Origin: a virus
Length of the DNA stretch: 56,367 bases
Strand: one strand, 5' to 3'
Virus record (IMG/VR): IMGVR_UViG_3300020204_000079
Location: 1-56,367 of that record
Within the stretch, counting starts at the first letter, position 1. Every line of letters starts with the position of its first letter. The notes beneath the pieces were generated by a model that saw nothing but the letters and a program-made list of their open reading frames with translations, was not told the DNA's origin and did no database searches. Position numbers and translations under genes: made by a program. This document shows, in pieces, positions 34,801-43,543 of this stretch.

Positions 34801-37800
34801 GGCGCTACCTCGCCGGTGCCCGGGTTGTCGTCCCAAGCCGACAATGTGCCGTCGGGCGCGCGGGTAACTGGTACACCCATAACCTCGAAGAAGGTGGTCC
34901 CTTCCGGGAACGAAGCCGGAATTTCCATATCTTTACCTCCTGTAACAATACCTAATAGTAATATACCACAGCAAGTTGATACTGTGCAAGAGCAGACCGA
35001 CGCTCCCAAAAAGGGTGTTAGTCAGTATTCGCGCTCAACCGTGTTGCTCATGCAGATGTCTGATGCAGATGCTCGACGCGCGATTGGCATGGACGCCAAG
35101 TCTAATAAGGTGCGCGATGTTGGCGCAGCCCTGAACGCCAAGACTCTCAAAGAGGACGGCGAAATTTCTGACAAGAACACCACCGAAGAGGCAATGAAAG
35201 AGATTGCCGACATCCTGGTGGGCGAGATTTCTTATCAACTGGGCACATCCGCAGACACCGGCACGGGCTTAGGCTGGTATTCAGCCAACTACCCCAACGC
35301 AGTTAAGCGATTGGCTCGCGTCTACCCAGAGTTGGACGAAGACGCGGGCGCGCGCAACGTGTTCACCGCCATTGTTGCCATCACCTCTAACGGTGAAAAG
35401 GTCTCGACCAACATCAGCAACGCCCTGAAGATTTACGACGGCTTCCGTGATGGCGGCGCTCTTCAGCCGGTTGGCACTCGCCGTGGCTCGATGAGCGCAA
35501 CCCTTGACCGACTGCAAGCACTGATTGATCAGTTCGGCATGGACGGTTTCAGCGACCATCTGTTGGAAGAGCTTACCGTTGGTCAAATCAACGCAAGCCT
35601 GCGAGCAGCCGGGAAGAAAGCTAACTCTAGCTACACAGCAGACACGGTGATGCCACGAGCCGCACTGTACTTTGGTCCCAAGCTGGGGGCTTTCTATGCC
35701 AACCTCATGGGGTCCGAGGGCTACCTCACTATGGATTTGTGGTGGAGCCGCACATTCAACCGCATTCGTGGGACGCTGATCCCTGAACCTACCAAGTCGA
35801 GTGTTGAGTCTGTTCGACAGCTGTTGGGCTTGCCAGAGAATGTGGACGACGAGGTCGTCGCACTGAGCGCCATCCCGTACCAAGAATCGTACAAGCAGAA
35901 GAAGTACAAGGGCGGTACAGAGCTTGAGAAGAAAGCGAACACACTGGTTAAAACGACGTTCCTTGAACTCAACGAGGCGCCGTTCCGGGCGAGCGACCGT
36001 AGCTTTATGATTGGCACCACGCTGATGGCTCAAGAGAAGCTATCCGATAACGGCGTCAAGCTGACCCTTGCTGACATTCAGGCGGCACTGTGGTACTACG
36101 AGAAACGGCTTTACGCGAAACTGACCGGAAGGAAAACAGATGACATCGGATACGAAGAAGCAATCATCGCCGCAGCAGAGGGTGATCGACCCCAGCGATC
36201 CCCTGCACGATTTAATCGAGGGGGAACTGGCGGGACTGTCGGGACAACAGTCGGTCGAGATGTTGCAACAGATGTTCCCGTCAACCAGCCAGAAGCCAGA
36301 ACCGAACCAACAGAAGTAGAAACTGTTGGACAGTACAGCCGACCGCTGGTGCTTGATGCCATCAACGGCAAGGCAACCGCGCCTGACCTGTTCATCATCA
36401 ACGAGAACCCCCGTGTTCTGACAGCTGTTGGTGCGCCGGAGGAGCCGCTTGTTATTAGCAAGCGCACGGTGATGAAAGTGTCTAATCCAGAGGGCGCTGG
36501 CAAATTCACCGAAGACTTCCGCGGCTACAACTCTGCTGGCTTCCAGGTGCAGCGCGCCAAGCGCATTGCCCTGACTGTTGATGAGTTGCGTTCAGTGCCT
36601 CGAATGATCGGCAATCCTGTTGCAATCATCAAGGTGATGCCTAACGCACAGCTAAACCGCCGTGAGTCGTACAAAGTGGTTCTCGACATGGTGAAAGAAG
36701 GCAACCCTGTTATCGCCATCGTCCAGCCTGGTGTGCCGCAGCGCAGTAAAGAAACTGGCGTCACCATGCGAGCCAGCGAGATCGCCTCGATCTACCCCGT
36801 AAACCAAGAGTCGTCGCTGCGTGAGACCAACAGCGAGATTGCTGCTCAACAGCTGTTGTACTTCAACAAAGGTAAAGCTACCGTCCTGGCAAGCAAAATT
36901 GGAAGCAAGCTTTCTGCACTAACAAGCGGGGCAACTGGTCTGCGCAGCAAGAAGCCCGGTGACTTCCGAAGCCTGGAGTATGACCTCCACCCGAAGAGCA
37001 ACTTCAGCCGCAGCATGGCGGAGGATATAGCGCTTCAGGAAGAGTTCTTGATAGAGCGAGCCAAAGAGTCTGGCTTTGAAAATGTAGACGCCTGGATCGA
37101 CGCTGACTACAACGGGTTTGTTAAGTCTGCTGCTGAGTGGCGCTCGCAAAATCCTGTCAACGAAGGATTCTTCTCTCGCCGCGTCGCATTGCAAGGCAAC
37201 AAGTTCACCCTACCGGCGCGCACGGTTCGTGAGAAGTATCTTGAGAACCTGTTTCAGAACCGCATGTCCAGGGTGGAAGACATCCAACAGGCTGTTCAAC
37301 AGCAGGGTGGAACGCTCGACATCAAGGACAGCGCAGGCAATGTACTTGGCAGCACAGACATTACGGCTGCTTCTCAGCGGATGCGGGGTGCTGTTCGTGG
37401 TCGTTTAGATCGATTCAAGAAAGAGGTCGAGATTCCACTGATTGAGGACGCAGCTAAGGCTGGCGTTGACTTGGATGAAGCCGCTCAGTACCTCTACGCC
37501 ATGTATGCACCAGAGCGCAACCTGATCATTCAGACTAGGAACCCCTCACAGTTCCCAACTGACGGTGGCTCGGGTATGACTAACGCAGAAGCAGCAAAGA
37601 TTGTTGCTGACTTCCGTAAGCGCGCGGACTTCCCCGTGTTCCAAGCGATTGCTAAGCGATTCCAGGACATCACCAATATGACCCAGAGTATCTTGGTGAA
37701 TGAAGGCTTGGTTGACGCAGCGACCGTGAATCAGTGGAAGGCTGAGAATCCAAACTATGTACCTCTGCGAGGCTTTGAGAGCGTGGACGAAGAGACTGGC

Positions 37801-39984
37801 AGCAGTTTGGGTGTCGGCTCTCCTGGTCGATTAGACCCACGCAATCCGTTTGTCCGTATCGCTAAGGGTCGTGAGTCCAGGGCTGGCAACATCGTTGAGA
37901 ACATCCTCAAGGACTACACCGACGCCGTTGTTGTCGCCGAAAAGAACAAGGTCTACCGATTGTTGGGACAGTTTGTCCGCGACAACCCAGACCGCAATCT
38001 CTGGGAAATCAACGCGCCATCAATCAAGCGTTCGTACATTCGCAACCAGCTGCAATCACCGCTCGGTTTTATAAGCGGCGAGGTGCGCATTGCTTTTGAG
38101 ACCAATCAGAACCCGAACGAAACCATCGCCTATCGCGTCAAAGGTCGCCCAGTATTCATTAAGGTTGCAGACCCAGGCATGCTAGATGACCTGAAGATGA
38201 CTGGCGCAATCGGTAGCGGCGATCAGGCGAAGCTGTACTTCAGGGTTTGGGCTGGCGCAATGTCTACACTAGCGAAGGTTCGTACTACTCTGTCCCCTGC
38301 ATTCGTTGCGATTGACGCGGTTAGAAACGCAGAGACCGGCGGGTTCTACAACCTTGTTAAGTACGGTCCATCGCAAGCCATCAAAGCTTATGGAAGACTG
38401 TATCAGGCGGCGCGAGTTGCTTGGAAAGCTGAGCGTGACAACAACTGGACCGGAAGTGCCAACCAGACAGTCACAATCAACCCCCCTGGTCAGCCTTCAC
38501 AAACCTTGACGCTCAAGCAGCTGTACGACATGTATCGTGCAGACGGCGGCAAGGTTGGATACCTGGACATCAAAGAGATCGAAGACATCCAGAAGGATAT
38601 TCAGACTCGATTCAAGGCTGCTCAAGTTGCTGGCTCTTTGAACCCAAAGACATACCTGACCCAAAGCCTGAACGCCCTCAGTAAGGTTGAAGACCTAATG
38701 CTGGATGCGGCTGGCTCAATTGAATCAGCGATGCGCTTTGCAACATACATGACTCGCCTCGAAGCTGGCGCAAACAGAATGGATGCGACCAACGCAGCCA
38801 AGAATGTAACCGTCAACTTTGACGCAAAGGGCAAGTGGACTCCGTACCTGGGGCTAGGGTACATGTTCGCTAACGCCAATATCCAGGGCGCAAAGCAAAC
38901 CACCAGCATCGTCTTTAAGTCTGGCAAGGCTGGCGCAGCCGTGGGCGGTGGGTTAATCGCCCTGGGCTACGGTCTTGCTCAACTTGGTGCGCTGTCGCTG
39001 GGTGATGATGATCAGCCGTATTGGGATAAAGAGGTTTATCGTCAAAGCAAGTTCAAGAGCTTGGTGTTCTTTGATGCGATAGGCAATTCGACAACCGTTC
39101 CGATGGCATACGGTCTGGGCTTTTTTGTAAACATGGGCTACGCACTGAGCGACTTGCAGCGCGGAGTTCCGCTGGCGAAGGTCGGTGCGTTTTTGCGAGA
39201 CAGTTTCTTTACTCACTTCTCGCCGTTTGGTTCAATGGAAAACCTGGCTACGTTCTTCTCACCAACGCTGCTTGATCCGATTGCAGTAGTTGCCATGAAC
39301 AAGACTGAACAGGGCTTACCGTTGATGCCTGACTCAGCCTACGATAAAGGCAAACCCGACAGCGAAAAGTTCTGGACTTCAACTCGCGGCACGATGTTCC
39401 AACAGCTGTCGCAGTACCTGAACGAAGCCACCGGCGGAACTCAGGGCATGAGCGGAGCCGTTGATGTCAGCCCAGAAACCATGCGTTATTGGGTTGGCTG
39501 GTTCACCGGCGGTGTGGGTGGCGCAATCCGAGATGCGGCGGAAAGCATTTATTTAACATCAGAGATTGGCGCTGATGCTGCTTTCGAGAAGAACAAGGTG
39601 CCGATCCTCAAGGCGTTCTACCAATCCAACACCGGCAAGGCTGATCAGATCGAGTTCTATCGGAACGCTGAGAAGGCGGAGCGCGCGATCAATGAATGGA
39701 AGCTCTTGTACGGTACAGAGCAAGCGAAGAAGCCAGAGGTTGCTGACCGACTTCGTGAAGAGCGCAAGCTACAGGCACTTGGCGCTGCTGTTGATGACTA
39801 CAAGAAAGCTTTGTCTGGTTTGCGCAGACAAGAAGTTGATGTAATTGACAAGCGCACCTCTGGTCGATACGACGCAGCTGAAGCCGAAGCCAAGCTAAAG
39901 AACATCGCCGAGGACAAGGCAAGACTGTACAAGCGCTTTAACAAAGCCTTTTACAAAGCTGACCCCAACACACCCGGCAACTAA
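31801..39984 (+). CDS. Large polyvalent protein (multi-domain, probably injected)
   Basis: 2727 residues from GTG 31801, the largest gene (about 15% of the genome). Order: Ala-rich helical region (~1-500); metallopeptidase-like H-E-L-T-H at 567-571; RelA/SpoT-like nucleotidyltransferase region (~793-936) with Asp844, Arg847, G-Y-R at 889-891 and V-E-L-Q at 905-908; disordered linker (~980-1070); a long helical domain (~1080-1460) resembling DUF7178 of phage polyvalent proteins; a MuF_C-like domain (~1515-1670) with N-P-R-V-L-T-A-V-G-A; a helical part; and an LPD38-like C-terminal domain (~2240-2450). F/Y-S-R tripeptides occur at 754, 1076, 1512 and 1735 near domain boundaries. Such proteins are thought to travel in the virion and act on the new host early. 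Confidence 0.88.
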   Translation: MSYSFVDSITNPGGSSEATARRAEAIRDRIEDQDRARMGGYNFVDNISEIQQPQALLRASAIPNDVEQPQEVKTRNPFKQVIPRSQEVVGNLAEGYTRVAKPFGVIDQTISKASPFLGSLNLLRRTMQGQEGLEQEKRGLDELQAWAQTQKDVTKDVGYAPTKQLGDLATNPLNVVPFVAERVITSLPDMAAAVVAPKAYIAARTNELLNERLKNDNKTLEQATFADVAAAATGAVIETTLERFATKSLLKGGVGQGSSVGGRIGRATALQSGTEGLEEGAANLAATLGTERGVDLKELGAQMLEGAIVGGGLGATVQSGKEAYVKATPQKDADRRFAALASAIDQDVNQTTFAQSGMDAQARMALDPSLTQEQRREVSNVRLQDLADIAAAEREADASGTTTAVINSQTGNEPDKNVVGSSPGEPINNLSTSPAAVNLSTTGDAATDVVAQSEQKFLDDLDLASQQQKQAVEQPETLAVALNGIAADLQLQPNETLNVTEVTTDKRLNKFAEALSQAFGVNVHWVDFGEQGMTTSTGRNLGGFNGYRLDNTILVSPNADFMDTTWHELTHTLETKYPEIYARLRDIIVSTADPVVKQRLYDALNTRRMQEVGQPMSAAQLESELVAVVVGQQSTDPALLGQLFDSFQDKTLAQQFRDVLTEILDRLSAALRGPQYIKDRQRVNQARDAIKTAFAEYQKREAARVGGTAQTAVATGQQTIAVATQPATQTVAQPAAPITQTAAPPVKPEKQGKFSREELLGALVNGDAISVTDLIAHPDIFAVYQQTRAVLRRAPPVKKVFDDRAKVLADREGMTLKSGPIKSFDRSFSKIWFDYSGDHTKIGDVVRSTLVVNDLRDLQDMIKATTSFFDGVSIKRNGWDPNAPVHPSGYRDVFFRGASFLNFSVELQMNFAPMMEAKEIAHGFYKIEDQLRRDILSQDKPMSPGDISAAQDQIRELQLKQFQLYSVAAQRVFDGANAPRQAASVIGTPSDVQVDKPNERGATSPVPGLSSQADNVPSGARVTGTPITSKKVVPSGNEAGISISLPPVTIPNSNIPQQVDTVQEQTDAPKKGVSQYSRSTVLLMQMSDADARRAIGMDAKSNKVRDVGAALNAKTLKEDGEISDKNTTEEAMKEIADILVGEISYQLGTSADTGTGLGWYSANYPNAVKRLARVYPELDEDAGARNVFTAIVAITSNGEKVSTNISNALKIYDGFRDGGALQPVGTRRGSMSATLDRLQALIDQFGMDGFSDHLLEELTVGQINASLRAAGKKANSSYTADTVMPRAALYFGPKLGAFYANLMGSEGYLTMDLWWSRTFNRIRGTLIPEPTKSSVESVRQLLGLPENVDDEVVALSAIPYQESYKQKKYKGGTELEKKANTLVKTTFLELNEAPFRASDRSFMIGTTLMAQEKLSDNGVKLTLADIQAALWYYEKRLYAKLTGRKTDDIGYEEAIIAAAEGDRPQRSPARFNRGGTGGTVGTTVGRDVATDVPVNQPEARTEPTEVETVGQYSRPLVLDAINGKATAPDLFIINENPRVLTAVGAPEEPLVISKRTVMKVSNPEGAGKFTEDFRGYNSAGFQVQRAKRIALTVDELRSVPRMIGNPVAIIKVMPNAQLNRRESYKVVLDMVKEGNPVIAIVQPGVPQRSKETGVTMRASEIASIYPVNQESSLRETNSEIAAQQLLYFNKGKATVLASKIGSKLSALTSGATGLRSKKPGDFRSLEYDLHPKSNFSRSMAEDIALQEEFLIERAKESGFENVDAWIDADYNGFVKSAAEWRSQNPVNEGFFSRRVALQGNKFTLPARTVREKYLENLFQNRMSRVEDIQQAVQQQGGTLDIKDSAGNVLGSTDITAASQRMRGAVRGRLDRFKKEVEIPLIEDAAKAGVDLDEAAQYLYAMYAPERNLIIQTRNPSQFPTDGGSGMTNAEAAKIVADFRKRADFPVFQAIAKRFQDITNMTQSILVNEGLVDAATVNQWKAENPNYVPLRGFESVDEETGSSLGVGSPGRLDPRNPFVRIAKGRESRAGNIVENILKDYTDAVVVAEKNKVYRLLGQFVRDNPDRNLWEINAPSIKRSYIRNQLQSPLGFISGEVRIAFETNQNPNETIAYRVKGRPVFIKVADPGMLDDLKMTGAIGSGDQAKLYFRVWAGAMSTLAKVRTTLSPAFVAIDAVRNAETGGFYNLVKYGPSQAIKAYGRLYQAARVAWKAERDNNWTGSANQTVTINPPGQPSQTLTLKQLYDMYRADGGKVGYLDIKEIEDIQKDIQTRFKAAQVAGSLNPKTYLTQSLNALSKVEDLMLDAAGSIESAMRFATYMTRLEAGANRMDATNAAKNVTVNFDAKGKWTPYLGLGYMFANANIQGAKQTTSIVFKSGKAGAAVGGGLIALGYGLAQLGALSLGDDDQPYWDKEVYRQSKFKSLVFFDAIGNSTTVPMAYGLGFFVNMGYALSDLQRGVPLAKVGAFLRDSFFTHFSPFGSMENLATFFSPTLLDPIAVVAMNKTEQGLPLMPDSAYDKGKPDSEKFWTSTRGTMFQQLSQYLNEATGGTQGMSGAVDVSPETMRYWVGWFTGGVGGAIRDAAESIYLTSEIGADAAFEKNKVPILKAFYQSNTGKADQIEFYRNAEKAERAINEWKLLYGTEQAKKPEVADRLREERKLQALGAAVDDYKKALSGLRRQEVDVIDKRTSGRYDAAEAEAKLKNIAEDKARLYKRFNKAFYKADPNTPGN

Positions 39985-40053
39985 CAGTTACTGCATCAAC
40001 TCTGTGGGTCAACGAATGCTGCAAGCATTTGATTTACAGAGCATGATGTAGTA

Positions 40054-40098
40054 CTGTCACGCCGGGGGTCGCGGGTTCGAGTCCCGTCCACTCCGCCA
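40054..40098 (+). other. attP core: 3' half of tRNA-Asp(GTC)
   Basis: 45 bases run from the anticodon loop (C-T-G-T-C-A-C-G-C) through variable loop, T-arm (G-C-G-G-G-T-T-C-G-A-G) and acceptor strand to G-CCA, as in bacterial tRNA-Asp. The 5' half is absent, so it is not a tRNA gene. Placed 46 bases from the end of the integrase gene, it is what an attachment core looks like: integration would restore the host tRNA. The host tRNA-Asp should end C-C-A-C-T-C-C-G-CCA. Confidence 0.9.
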
Positions 40099-40105
40099 AC
40101 TTCTC

Positions 40106-40135
40106 AGAGGGGACTTCGGTTCCCTCTTCTTTTTT
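40106..40135 (+). terminator. Terminator ending the late operon
   Basis: Nine-base-pair stem (40106-40114 with 40119-40127, one G-T pair) around a TTCG tetraloop, then TCTTTTTT. It lies just after attP. After integration it could equally serve as the terminator behind the restored tRNA gene. Confidence 0.88.
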
Positions 40136-40143
40136 GTGGGCTG

Positions 40144-41169
40144 TTACTGTGGGTTAGAAGCGCCCACGTTCCCCACATTTTGCGCACAGCCACCCACAGC
40201 TGTTGGCATGCTGTTGTTGGCGTACTGTCTGGAGCCTTCAGCCGACAGGTGAGCGTACCTGTTGACCATCTCCAGGGTTTGCCAACCGCCCAGCGCCTTG
40301 AGTGTGAGCAGCGGTGTGCCGTTCATGGCGTGATAGCTGGCGAAGGTGTGACGGAGGTCGTGCCACCTGAAGTTAGAGATGCCAGCCCTGCCCAGTGCTT
40401 TCTTCCAGGCTGCTGTGTTTGTGTTCTGTACTGGGTAGCCGCAGTATGTGAACACATGTGTAGCGCTTTGGTTTCTTTCACCTTCAAGAATCTGGATCGC
40501 TCTATCCCCTAGAGGGATGCCGTGATTTCGACCCGACTTGTACTCAGTCGATTCAATCCACAGCAAACGACGCTGCATGTCAACCCGGTCCCACCGAAGT
40601 CCAGTCACATTGGACATCCGAAGACCTGTCAATACGCTGAACTCAGCCATCACCCGCAAGTGGTGCGGCAGTTCACGCATCAACCTGGACAGTTCATCCT
40701 CAGATAGAAACCGCAGACGCGCTTTGGGCGCGGGGTAGGTCTTCATCTTGACGGGCGACACATCCATCCATCCCCATTCGACCGACTTATTAAAGAGCGC
40801 CTTCACGAACTTTAGGTAGTGGTTTGCATTTGAGTCCGTAGTCTCAATACGCTTTTGCTCCACTGCCTTGCGAACATCGCCATCAGTGATCGTCGAGAAC
40901 ACTCGACCAGACCAGTGCTGATCAAGCCATCGCGCAATCGATACGTCACGGTCCAGCGACCGCTTGTCTGTGCGCTCAGCAAACCACCGCTTAGTGGCGT
41001 CGTCCCAAGTTAGAGGTTTGGCTTGACCCCTTGTGATTTCAGCCAAACGTCTGTCGTGGTACGCCTTTGCTGTTAACTGGTTACCAGACCCAGTTGATTC
41101 ACGATGTCTGGTGCCATCTGGACCGCGCACTTCAATCCAGTAAATGCTGCCGCGCTTGTAAATACTCAT
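40144..41169 (-). CDS. int: Tyrosine-recombinase integrase
   Basis: 341 residues, start ATG at 41169. A short N-terminal arm-binding-like segment, a SAM-like core-binding domain (about 53-145) and the catalytic domain with Arg184 (T-G-L-R), Lys211, His270 and Arg273 (H-D-L-R-H), Trp296 in place of the second His (G-G-W) and nucleophile Tyr305 (R-Y-A-H-L). All key residues are present, so it should be active. It catalyses integration at tRNA-Asp via the adjacent attP. No excisionase was recognised. Confidence 0.96.
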   Translation of the reverse strand: MSIYKRGSIYWIEVRGPDGTRHRESTGSGNQLTAKAYHDRRLAEITRGQAKPLTWDDATKRWFAERTDKRSLDRDVSIARWLDQHWSGRVFSTITDGDVRKAVEQKRIETTDSNANHYLKFVKALFNKSVEWGWMDVSPVKMKTYPAPKARLRFLSEDELSRLMRELPHHLRVMAEFSVLTGLRMSNVTGLRWDRVDMQRRLLWIESTEYKSGRNHGIPLGDRAIQILEGERNQSATHVFTYCGYPVQNTNTAAWKKALGRAGISNFRWHDLRHTFASYHAMNGTPLLTLKALGGWQTLEMVNRYAHLSAEGSRQYANNSMPTAVGGCAQNVGNVGASNPQ

Positions 41170-41217
41170 GTTAAGTCTCCTATTGCAGCAGCATTCGCAG
41201 ACCCGGACAGAACTTTA

Positions 41218-41430
41218 TCATTTGATATTGCTGTCAGTCAAAGTGTGATCATAAATGTGCTTGAATTTTGTTTCAGTTGGCGGCACCCATCCAAACTTGC
41301 GCCAAGTTTTTTGAACGTCAGAGCCGCGCGCCCACTTAAATTCTGGATCAAAAATATGTGGTGGTTTATTTTCTTCTTCGACTTTGTTGCTTACAACAGC
41401 TAATTTCGTTTTCGTTTTAGAGATTGCCAT
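41218..41430 (-). CDS. Small hypothetical protein, 70 aa
   Basis: 70 residues behind a strong GGAGGG ribosome site, ending 48 bases before the integrase start. Basic N terminus, then an aromatic domain (W-A-R-G-S, W-R-K-F-G-W-V-P-P) often seen in small phage proteins. A role as directionality factor is possible by position only. Confidence 0.66.
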   Translation of the reverse strand: MAISKTKTKLAVVSNKVEEENKPPHIFDPEFKWARGSDVQKTWRKFGWVPPTETKFKHIYDHTLTDSNIK

Positions 41431-41731
41431 GATTTTTTCCCTCCAAGTGTTGAATTAAACGGTGTATGTACCAGTGTGCTTTTTTGTAGTCCTGAAGTGC
41501 ATCATCTTTATGACCAACACGACTTAAATACTTGATAGCTGTTAAACGCAAGTGACCCGTAAATTCTTCAGTAGTTGATTTGGCGCGCATGAAGTCAATC
41601 GTTTCAATTCCACCAACTTTGTAATGACTTGGGTTGATTGGGTCTTTGATCTGGCTCTGCTTTCCAAGTGCTTCCCACGCCTCATCTTCTTCAATGGTTG
41701 GTTTATCTCCTTCCTTGATAAAGCGATTCAT
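41417..41731 (-). CDS. DUF3310-family protein
   Basis: 104 residues from ATG 41731, which overlaps the previous stop (ATGA) and has GGAG upstream; the longer frame to 41770 is unlikely. Central block N-P-S-H-Y-K-x-G-G-I-E-T-I-D-F followed by I-K-Y-L-S-R-V-G-H-K and K-A-x-W-Y-I-H-R-L-I is the DUF3310 signature, often labelled nucleotide kinase-like in phages without proof. Confidence 0.88.
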   Translation of the reverse strand: MNRFIKEGDKPTIEEDEAWEALGKQSQIKDPINPSHYKVGGIETIDFMRAKSTTEEFTGHLRLTAIKYLSRVGHKDDALQDYKKAHWYIHRLIQHLEGKNHGNL

Positions 41732-42567
41732 CGCATCTCCGATTGTTGGGCTTGTTGAAAGACGGGGCAACCGTGCGCGACGTTGCAGTAACTGGTGCAG
41801 CGCCGATACTCGCCGGGTCTAAATTCGACAAAGTGGTCTTTGCCGCCAGTCGCTGCCGCAGCCTCAGCTTCATCGCGTGACTCGTAGAGCTTGACTGCCG
41901 TCTTGCGTCCGTTCTTCTTGAGGGCGAAGACAGGGGGCTGCATCCAGCGCTCCTCGTCTGTGCAGGGCGGAGGGGCTGCGTTCTGGTGAGCCTTAACCCG
42001 CTCAAGCATGAACTCCTCCGCCTTGACGATGTCCCACATGGGGATGTCGACCGCGGCAATCGGCAACTGTGGGTACTCGGAATCGCGCTTAGCTTGCGTC
42101 ATCTGGTGATCACGAAGTAAGGCAATGACTCGCAGTGCTTTGACATCCATGCCGTTTCGTAGCGCCAACACGCGAAGCAAGTTCAGCTGTTGCACCCACT
42201 CGACCTTTGGCTCATCACCTTTGACCGACCAGAAGGTCGTGAACTTGTAGTCCATCAGAACGCCATCCTCAAAGAGGTCGTACTGACCGGACACGGTCCA
42301 GTTGTGGAACTGAGCAAAGAGCCTGTTCTCGACATCGGACCCAAGCCTGAGACCGGCTCGCTCCAGGATGCCATGACCAATCTGACCGTAAAGGCTGAAC
42401 AGTCGCTCTGCCACATCCTCAACAGGCTCAACAGTTGTTTTAAGCTGTCGCTGATAGGGTGGGGTGATTAGCTGGGTGACGCTGATGTCGGAGTTGCCCC
42501 GTGTGTAAGGGTCGTTTTGCACCGCGAGGACCACAGCTTGGGGTAGATTAAGCTTATTAGTTAGCAT
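41728..42567 (-). CDS. PD-(D/E)XK exonuclease (RecB/Cas4-like)
   Basis: 279 residues. Nuclease motifs: G-Q-Y-D-L-F near residue 94, M-D-Y-K-F-T-T near 105 (the D-x-K part) and Q-Q-L-N near 126. The C terminus has C-x3-C-x5-C, compatible with a Cas4-like iron-sulfur site. Together with the SSB-like protein it probably serves phage recombination or DNA-end processing. Overlaps the upstream gene by 7 bases. Confidence 0.83.
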   Translation of the reverse strand: MLTNKLNLPQAVVLAVQNDPYTRGNSDISVTQLITPPYQRQLKTTVEPVEDVAERLFSLYGQIGHGILERAGLRLGSDVENRLFAQFHNWTVSGQYDLFEDGVLMDYKFTTFWSVKGDEPKVEWVQQLNLLRVLALRNGMDVKALRVIALLRDHQMTQAKRDSEYPQLPIAAVDIPMWDIVKAEEFMLERVKAHQNAAPPPCTDEERWMQPPVFALKKNGRKTAVKLYESRDEAEAAAATGGKDHFVEFRPGEYRRCTSYCNVAHGCPVFQQAQQSEMR

Positions 42568-43106
42568 ATGCGTTCTCCAACTTGGACTCCGTAAGGTTCT
42601 TGCGCCGCGGCGATAAGCGCGCTCATGTTCAACAGCTGTTTGGAATGAACAGCCAGCCGCTCGCCATAGCCAAAGTTTTTGACTTCTGATTTCTGAATGA
42701 AGTCCTGGCGGTCGATGATGCCGCGCACGGTGACCGTGGTTTCGTAGTCATCGATGTTGCACAGGATTCCGTAGTGGCAGTACGGGCTGAACGCTTGTTC
42801 ATTGTTGACGTACAGCCAGTCTTTGGTTTGCGGTGAGATGGTCGTTTTGATTTGCAGTCTGCGACCGGCGAAGACAAGGTCTGTTCCCCCGTCCCCGCCA
42901 ACCAACACACGCTCGTCAGGCTCAATGCACAGCATCCGTGCAACAGCTACCTCACCGAAGAATCCTAAGTAAGCAATCCCAAAGTCATCGCGCTTTACAT
43001 CGTGCTTTTTTGTGCGCACATAATGCCGACGCTTTTTGTCTTGCCTAGCAAAGGTGATCCTCTGCACCATCTCAATGTCCCTGTCAGACAGTCTAAGGCG
43101 CCACAT
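42561..43106 (-). CDS. PD-(D/E)XK endonuclease-like protein
   Basis: 181 residues. F-F-G-E-V-A-V-A-R supplies the first Glu; G-G-D-G-G-T-D-L-V and R-L-Q-I-K-T-T supply the D-x(n)-Q-x-K catalytic pattern of restriction-endonuclease-fold enzymes. Such small phage nucleases may act in host DNA degradation or recombination. Overlaps both neighbours by 7-14 bases. Confidence 0.72.
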   Translation of the reverse strand: MWRLRLSDRDIEMVQRITFARQDKKRRHYVRTKKHDVKRDDFGIAYLGFFGEVAVARMLCIEPDERVLVGGDGGTDLVFAGRRLQIKTTISPQTKDWLYVNNEQAFSPYCHYGILCNIDDYETTVTVRGIIDRQDFIQKSEVKNFGYGERLAVHSKQLLNMSALIAAAQEPYGVQVGERIC

Positions 43107-43533
43107 TGCGCAGGACTCGCTCTAGTACCCGAGCCACAGACTTTGCTTCTTGGATGGACAAGGTGATGTCCCTGTCTTCCAAGCAGATTGTGATCCGATC
43201 AACTGTTGCCGTTGGATTTTGTTCAACGACCGCGTTGGCGTTCTGCAAAGCCAAAGCCTGTCTTTTACGCTGAGCCTTGGATATTGGTAAGCAGCCAGGG
43301 CGCAGATAGAACCCCTCTAGGTTCATGTTTCGAGAGACGTACTGGTACTTGTTGCGCCCACTGTTGTCTTGCTTACGCTTGACTTCTTTGGCGCGAAACA
43401 ACTTGAAAAGCGACAGGCTTACCGCCTCAATGCTTTTGCCAAGCGTCATCGAAATTTCACTACTGCTGACTGGATTCGGCGAAGCCTGAATCACTGACAG
43501 CACCTGGGATCGCAATTCTTTTTCAGTGGACAT
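43093..43533 (-). CDS. Winged-helix DNA-binding protein
   Basis: 146 residues from ATG 43533, preceded by GAAGGAAAC on the minus strand; the longer frame reaching 43605 has no ribosome site. N-terminal domain (about 1-75) with L-S-V-I-Q-A-S-P-N-P-V-S-S-S-E-I, V-S-L-S-L-F-K-L and a basic wing (R-K-Q-D-N-S-G-R-N-K-Y-Q-Y) fits a winged helix. The C-terminal half is helical and basic. Probably an early regulator. Confidence 0.72.
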   Translation of the reverse strand: MSTEKELRSQVLSVIQASPNPVSSSEISMTLGKSIEAVSLSLFKLFRAKEVKRKQDNSGRNKYQYVSRNMNLEGFYLRPGCLPISKAQRKRQALALQNANAVVEQNPTATVDRITICLEDRDITLSIQEAKSVARVLERVLRNVAP

Positions 43534-43543
43534 GATGTTTCCT

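Noticed and set aside
35281-36033. 250-codon minus-strand frame in the polyvalent protein gene
   Set aside because: Antisense shadow within a gene with strong domain matches; Cys/His/Gln-rich composition without motif.
40054-40098. Complete tRNA-Asp gene
   Set aside because: Only the anticodon-to-CCA half is present and the D-arm and 5' acceptor strand are missing, so it is an attachment core.
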